A model generated the notes under the pieces. That model saw nothing but the letters and a program-made list of their open reading frames with translations. It had not been told where the DNA came from and did not search any database. A DNA stretch of 64,000 nt from JAJPHI01 sp035541875. GTDB lineage: Bacteria; Desulfobacterota; Binatia; Binatales; Binataceae. This document shows, in pieces, positions 60,243-64,000 of the stretch (position 1 is its first letter; the number at the start of each line of letters is the position of its first letter). The position numbers and the translations under genes were made by a program. The DNA lies in NCBI GenBank assembly GCA_035541875.1, contig DATKML010000008.1, forward strand, positions 1 through 64,000, written 5' to 3'.

Positions 60243-61118
60243 ATGAGCGGACGCCACGAACGAATAATCGACGAAGAAGCAGCGGCAAACTGGATTCAAA
60301 GCGGGATGACGATAGCGATCGGCCAGCCGACGCCGATGGCTTTGGTGCGATCGATCATCCGGCGCGGCATCAAGGATCTCACGGTGGTCGATGCGGGCTT
60401 CTCGCTCGATCTGCTGATCGCCGCGGGATGTGTCCGCAAGGTGGTCAGCTATTACGCGGGCGGCGGTTTCGGCAATCCCGTTACGCCAGCCTTCCGCAGT
60501 ACTGCCGAGAAGGGCGAAATCGAAGTCTGGGAGTGCGAGGAAGGGATATTGTGCTCAGGGCTTCAGGCTGCGGCACAATCATTGCCTTTTCTGCCGTGGC
60601 GCGGCGGTGTCGGAACCTCGATTCCCGAGGTAAATCGCGATTTGAAGGTCTTCAAGGATCCGATCAGCGGCGAGACGTTGATTGCGGTTCCGCCAATCAA
60701 GCCCGATGTGGCTATTCTGCATGCCGCCCATTCCGACGCGTACGGCAACGTCCAACATGTCGCCGGCCCCGGATGGATCGATCTGTTCATGTATCGTGCC
60801 GCTGACCGGACGATGGTGCAGGTCGAGAAGATCATCTCGAACGAAGAGGTCCGCGCCGACGGATGGAAAACCACAGTGCCCGCCGCGGATGCGATCGTGC
60901 GTGCGCCGTTCGGAGCCCATCCTTTCTACTCGCGCGGCTATTACATCCAGGACAGCGATCATCTTCGCGAATACAACGACGCGGCCAACGCAGCGGCGCG
61001 TGGCGATCGGAAGAGCCTCGATACCTACCTCGATCGCTACTGTCGCCAGCCCGCAACACACGAGGATTATCTGGAACGTATCGGCATCAAGCGCCTGCTG
61101 AGCCTGCACGAATACTGA
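60243..61118 (+). CDS. CoA-transferase family I subunit A (IpdA-like ring-opening hydrolase)
   Basis: The 291-residue protein starts at ATG 60243. It has QSGMTIAIGQPTPMALVRSIIRRGIKDLTVV, then ECEEGILCSGLQAAAQSLPFLPWRGGVGTSIPEV. This block matches mycobacterial IpdA very well (E-x-DEG-x-L-x-x-GLQAAAQ-x-LPFLP). IpdAB is a hydrolase that opens the last steroid ring rather than a transferase. A glutaconate-CoA-transferase-type role remains possible. A subunit B is encoded two genes on, separated by a membrane-protein gene seven bases away. Confidence 0.88.
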   Translation: MSGRHERIIDEEAAANWIQSGMTIAIGQPTPMALVRSIIRRGIKDLTVVDAGFSLDLLIAAGCVRKVVSYYAGGGFGNPVTPAFRSTAEKGEIEVWECEEGILCSGLQAAAQSLPFLPWRGGVGTSIPEVNRDLKVFKDPISGETLIAVPPIKPDVAILHAAHSDAYGNVQHVAGPGWIDLFMYRAADRTMVQVEKIISNEEVRADGWKTTVPAADAIVRAPFGAHPFYSRGYYIQDSDHLREYNDAANAAARGDRKSLDTYLDRYCRQPATHEDYLERIGIKRLLSLHEY

Positions 61119-61125
61119 TTCCGGC

Positions 61126-61752
61126 ATGGAAGCGACGACCAGACTCAATTCCGGCCTGGTGGGATTAGTTAGCTTGGCTATGTGGATCATTTACGGCCAA
61201 CTCTGCGGGGCTGGTTACTGGCTGACTGCCGGCTTGGTCGGCCTCGCCTTCGCGATCGCAATCGTCGCGGAAGAATACCGGCATCACGCGGTCAAGCTTA
61301 TGAACTCAACTTCGGTCGGTTACTTCCTGCTCGAGATGATGATCGTTCTCATCGCCGGACCGGCCTTCATGCAACGTTACCATCTCCCAATAGTGTGGGG
61401 AGTGTTCGCGATAGTTGCCGCTGTCACGCTAGTGAATGGCGCACCTTTCACAATGGAATACACGCGTGAACAAACCGCACCGGATTTGTGGAACAGCCCG
61501 ACCTTCTATCGGATGAATCTGCATCTGACGATCGTTTGGACCCTGATTTTCGCGATCGGCACAGTTCTGGGTGCAATCACCATCGTCGCCGGACATGTGA
61601 TGGCGCTGGGCGTCGTCATACCGACCGCTGGGATGGTCATCGGTTTCATTTTTGGTAGCCAATATCCAAAACGCTTCGCCGCCCAGTTCGAAGCGGAAAG
61701 CCACAGTCACCACAACAGCAGCGAAACCCTCCGCAAAGCAGCGAGGCCTTAA
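61126..61752 (+). CDS. multi-pass membrane protein of unknown function inside the ipdA-ipdB-like operon
   Basis: The 208-residue protein starts at ATG 61126, seven bases after the IpdA-like stop, and ends one base before the IpdB-like start. Six hydrophobic segments are visible (about 9-25, 32-48, 64-80, 87-104, 131-153, 158-176). A conserved-looking non-membrane stretch NGAPFTMEYTREQTAPDLWNSPTFYRMN lies between segments four and five. The C-terminal tail is polar with SHSHHNSS. No family of known function is recognised. It could import or sense the substrate of the pathway. Confidence 0.85.
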   Translation: MEATTRLNSGLVGLVSLAMWIIYGQLCGAGYWLTAGLVGLAFAIAIVAEEYRHHAVKLMNSTSVGYFLLEMMIVLIAGPAFMQRYHLPIVWGVFAIVAAVTLVNGAPFTMEYTREQTAPDLWNSPTFYRMNLHLTIVWTLIFAIGTVLGAITIVAGHVMALGVVIPTAGMVIGFIFGSQYPKRFAAQFEAESHSHHNSSETLRKAARP

Positions 61753-61753
61753 G

Positions 61754-62542
61754 ATGGACGCAAACTACACGATCTCCGAATTGATGGCGGTGGTACTCGC
61801 GCGTGAGTTGAACGACGGCGAAATCCTGCGCGTCGGCGTGGCCTCGCCGGTGCCGGAGGCCGCGGTCCGCCTGGCCCATCTGACACACGGCCCCAACATG
61901 GAACTGGTCTTCCTCGGTGCGCGGATGAACGTGCACCACCTGGATTACATCCCGATGCCCGCCTATGGATGGGATCGGCGCTGCGTCCGCTGGACCGAAT
62001 CCTACAGCGACACGGGCCATCGCTTCGATCGCGTGAAGGATTGGTCGAAGCATGTCTTTTTTATCGGCGGGGTTCAGGTCGATGCGTACGGCAACACCAA
62101 TCTGATCGGTATCGGCTCCGACTATCGCCGCCTCAAGTTTCGCGGACCCGCCTCCGTCGGCACGCCAAGTCTGAGTACCCACGTGGGTCGCTACTACATC
62201 GTGCTCAACAATCACACCCCGCGCGTGTTGGTCGAGAAGTGCGACTATATCAGCGCGTATGGATGGGGCACCGGCGGCGCCGACGCGCGCTCGAAGCTCG
62301 GTCTGCCGGGTGGTGGACCAAGGTACTGCGTCACGCCGCTAGCAGTGATGGACTTCGCGGAAGACTCCCGACGGATGCGTCTGAAGTCGGTGCATCCGGG
62401 TGTTGATGTCGATACCGTGCGGCGCGAGACCGGCTTCGAACTGGTGATTCCGCCCTCAGTTCCGGAGACTACGCCGCCAACAGGCGAGGAGTTGCGTGCG
62501 TTGCGAACCCGCGTCGATCTCGACGGCCGCCTGCGTCGCTAA
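61754..62542 (+). CDS. CoA-transferase family I subunit B (IpdB-like)
   Basis: The 262-residue protein starts at ATG 61754, one base after the membrane-protein stop (the frame to 61652 overlaps that gene). Matches to IpdB include NDGEILRVGVASPVPEAAVRLAHLT, VFFIGGVQVDAYGNTNLIGIG (the classical VxGGxQVDxxGNxN block), RRLKFRGPASVGTPS, and MRLKSVHPGVDVDTVRRETGFEL. The (E/S)NG catalytic-glutamate motif of true CoA-transferases is not seen, in line with IpdB hydrolases. It is the last gene of the operon, and its stop abuts the stop of the opposite-strand gene at 62543. Confidence 0.88.
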   Translation: MDANYTISELMAVVLARELNDGEILRVGVASPVPEAAVRLAHLTHGPNMELVFLGARMNVHHLDYIPMPAYGWDRRCVRWTESYSDTGHRFDRVKDWSKHVFFIGGVQVDAYGNTNLIGIGSDYRRLKFRGPASVGTPSLSTHVGRYYIVLNNHTPRVLVEKCDYISAYGWGTGGADARSKLGLPGGGPRYCVTPLAVMDFAEDSRRMRLKSVHPGVDVDTVRRETGFELVIPPSVPETTPPTGEELRALRTRVDLDGRLRR

Positions 62543-63280
62543 TCACTCCGGCACGGCTTGCGCGTTGGCAGTATGTGAGAAAGTCGTGTGCCAGTAGGCC
62601 TTGAACCACGGCTGCCCGCTCTGCTGACCATACACCTGCCCCCAGACCTGCATACCGGCAGGTTCGATATCACATTCGAGCTGGGTCAGCTCATCGACGG
62701 GAAACGTGCCGAAACCCGGCTGCATGCGAAATTCATCGAAGTGCAGCAGCGCACGCATCGTCGCGAAGGTCCTGCCGTCACTCGATAGCAGTTCCATCCT
62801 GCCAACGGCATTAGTGATTTTACGGCTCTGGACTACGCCGGCGTCGGTGAACGTTAGCTCGAAGGGGCCGTTGCCGGTGCGGATGTAGCACAAGCGATAG
62901 GTCTTGGGTGTCCAAGGTCCGATCTTCGCGCCACCCGGTAACCGCTGAATCGAATCGAGATAATCGACCCGTCCCTCCCAGCATCCGCGAAAAACGGCGG
63001 GAAGGACCGGCTCAGGACTCGGCTGCATAGCTGGAGGTTTGGGCGCGTGCGGCGCCTCCAGCGGCGGAGCTTGAGGTACCGACGGGATCGTTTCGATCCG
63101 TGCTGACGGCGGCGTCGCCATCGCGGTTGGCTTCGGGCGATGGTACGACGGCGCGGCGCCCTGATTCGCCGGGATTGGAATTTCGAGCGATTGCTGTGCC
63201 AGGACGGTCCCGCTCAACACGAGAAGCGTTATCGCCCGTCCGAGAACGTTAATCGCGAAACGATGCGCCAACGTTTTCAT
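62543..63280 (-). CDS. exported protein of unknown function
   Basis: The 245-residue protein starts at ATG 63280 with a signal peptide (about 1-29, ending VLA-Q). A proline-rich linker (about 40-95: repeats of PP, PS, PKPP) precedes a beta-rich domain: FRGCWEGRVDYLDSIQRLPGGAK, YRLCYIRTGNGPFELTFTDAGVV and DELTQLECDIEPAGMQVWGQVYG. Cysteines at about 99, 129 and 206 may form a disulfide. The linker suggests periplasmic or outer-membrane association. No domain is recognised. It is tail to tail with the IpdB-like gene with no gap. Confidence 0.8.
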   Translation of the reverse strand: MKTLAHRFAINVLGRAITLLVLSGTVLAQQSLEIPIPANQGAAPSYHRPKPTAMATPPSARIETIPSVPQAPPLEAPHAPKPPAMQPSPEPVLPAVFRGCWEGRVDYLDSIQRLPGGAKIGPWTPKTYRLCYIRTGNGPFELTFTDAGVVQSRKITNAVGRMELLSSDGRTFATMRALLHFDEFRMQPGFGTFPVDELTQLECDIEPAGMQVWGQVYGQQSGQPWFKAYWHTTFSHTANAQAVPE

Positions 63281-63362
63281 CGCACCCCTTCAATGCTATT
63301 CCGTAGCCCTGAGCTAAGAACAGCAGAATCGATGCCAGCTTGCCGTTCAGGAGGAGTTCACG

Positions 63363-64000
63363 ATGAGACTTGCCAATAAAGTTGCGATTATTACCGGTGC
63401 CGGCTCGGGGATGGGCAAATGTGCCGCTCTACTCTTCGCCAGCGAAGGAGCGAAGATTGCCGCCAGCGATATCAACGAAGCAGCGGTCAAAGAGACGGTA
63501 GCCGAAATCACGAAAAAAGGCGGCGAAGCGATCGCGATCCGCACCGACGTCTCGAAAGCTCCCGATGTTGAGCGGATGGTTAACGAGACCGTAGCCAAGT
63601 TCGGCAAGCTCGACATCATCTACAACAACGCTGGTATCGAGGGTGATTCGGGCTTCGTCGCGAACCTGACCGAAGAGCAGTTCGACCGCGTTATCGCCAT
63701 TAACCTCCGCGGCGTGTGGCTCGGGATGAAGTACGCGCTGCCGCAAATGATGAAGCAGCGGAGCGGCTCGATTATCAATACCGCCTCGATCGCAGGTATC
63801 GTCGGGATTAAGGGTAGCACGCCATATGCGGCGGCGAAGGCCGGCGTTATCGCGATGACGAGGGTGGCCGCGCTCGAATACGGCCGCTACAACATCCGCG
63901 TAAATGCGATCTGCCCTGGTGCAATCGAAACTCCGATGGCCCAGCGAATCCGCGGCGAAGGCGTCGAGCCGAATCCTCGCGCGATCAAGCGTATCTCGGT
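63363..64000 (+). CDS. short-chain dehydrogenase/reductase (3' end outside window)
   Basis: The frame starts at ATG 63363 after AGGAGG and is open to the right edge (212 codons visible of an expected 250-260). It has the SDR motifs ITGAGSGMGKCAALLF (about 10-25), NNAG (about 86-89), the catalytic NTASIAGI serine near 139, Y152 and K156 in YAAAKAGV, and IRVNAICPGAIETPM. It would oxidise or reduce an alcohol/ketone with NAD(P). It may extend the ring-cleavage gene group, though an intervening gene is on the other strand. Confidence 0.92.
   Translation, partial: MRLANKVAIITGAGSGMGKCAALLFASEGAKIAASDINEAAVKETVAEITKKGGEAIAIRTDVSKAPDVERMVNETVAKFGKLDIIYNNAGIEGDSGFVANLTEEQFDRVIAINLRGVWLGMKYALPQMMKQRSGSIINTASIAGIVGIKGSTPYAAAKAGVIAMTRVAALEYGRYNIRVNAICPGAIETPMAQRIRGEGVEPNPRAIKRIS

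Noticed and set aside
1..64000. tRNA genes, rRNA, CRISPR arrays, integrases and IS elements
   Set aside because: I looked for T-arm-like GGTTCGAATCC sequences, regular spaced repeats and transposase motifs by eye and found none convincing; a tRNA-scan would be needed to exclude tRNAs fully.

Overview
The window is a 64 kb piece of a GC-rich bacterial chromosome (roughly 58-60 % GC by eye). It is densely packed and carries many enzymes of acyl-CoA, terpenoid-like and xenobiotic catabolism. There are nine luciferase-like (LLM) flavin/F420-type oxidoreductases, three crotonase-fold enzymes, two CaiB/BaiF CoA-transferases, two amidases, four SnoaL-like proteins and two tricarballylate-dehydrogenase homologues. 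Housekeeping genes (asnS, rpsU, pgpA, engB, murI, cysQ) are scattered among them. The outer-membrane TonB receptor, lipoproteins and secreted c-type cytochrome point to a Gram-negative cell. A metabolically versatile uncultured lineage near Desulfobacterota, such as Candidatus Binatota, would fit, but that placement is inference from gene content only. No rRNA, tRNA, CRISPR array, IS element or prophage was recognised.

Layout. 1-2.4 kb: a TonB-dependent receptor running off the left edge. 2.6-13.1 kb: a long leftward run of acyl-CoA dehydrogenase, a frame-damaged secreted esterase, a lipoprotein, class III alcohol dehydrogenase, MaoC dehydratase, amidase, three LLM enzymes, and two SnoaL proteins around a small unknown protein. 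13.2-19.2 kb: an LLM gene behind a palindrome, an alanine-rich lipoprotein, cysQ, a deoxyhypusine-synthase-like gene, a cytidylate-kinase-like/BON fusion, pgpA, an uncertain ORF and rpsU. 19.4-28.9 kb: an SDR, an FAD monooxygenase, asnS, then a prpF-tcuA / prpB / vapBC-type / tcuA locus for tricarboxylic-acid catabolism. 28.9-38.2 kb: a second leftward run (VOC, two crotonases, CaiB, hydrolase, amidohydrolase, GFA protein, M20 peptidase, epimerase, VOC). 38.4-43.1 kb: tandem SnoaL genes, an amidase and two LLM enzymes.

43.1-49.6 kb: a small HTH gene, a YbhB-like protein, and an overlapping operon engB, glycosyltransferase, unknown, spore-photoproduct-lyase-family radical SAM, murI. This is followed by the main finding: a thioredoxin/redoxin-fold gene interrupted by an in-frame UGA exactly where the active-site cysteine belongs, with a 7-bp hairpin and G-first apical loop 14 nt downstream. 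That is the expected layout of a bacterial selenoprotein and its SECIS element.

49.7-54.7 kb: CaiB-type transferase, alpha/beta hydrolase and two tandem 460-residue LLM enzymes. 54.7-56.4 kb: a di-haem cytochrome peroxidase gene with its own strong promoter, bracketed by two nearly identical terminator hairpins. 56.4-62.5 kb: a putative ring-cleavage cluster. It holds a thiolase-fold/DUF35 pair without an obvious thiolase cysteine, a LimB-like LLM monooxygenase, a crotonase with the complete 6-oxocamphor-hydrolase catalytic tetrad, and IpdA/IpdB-like subunits separated by a membrane-protein gene. A secreted unknown protein and an SDR running off the right edge close the window.
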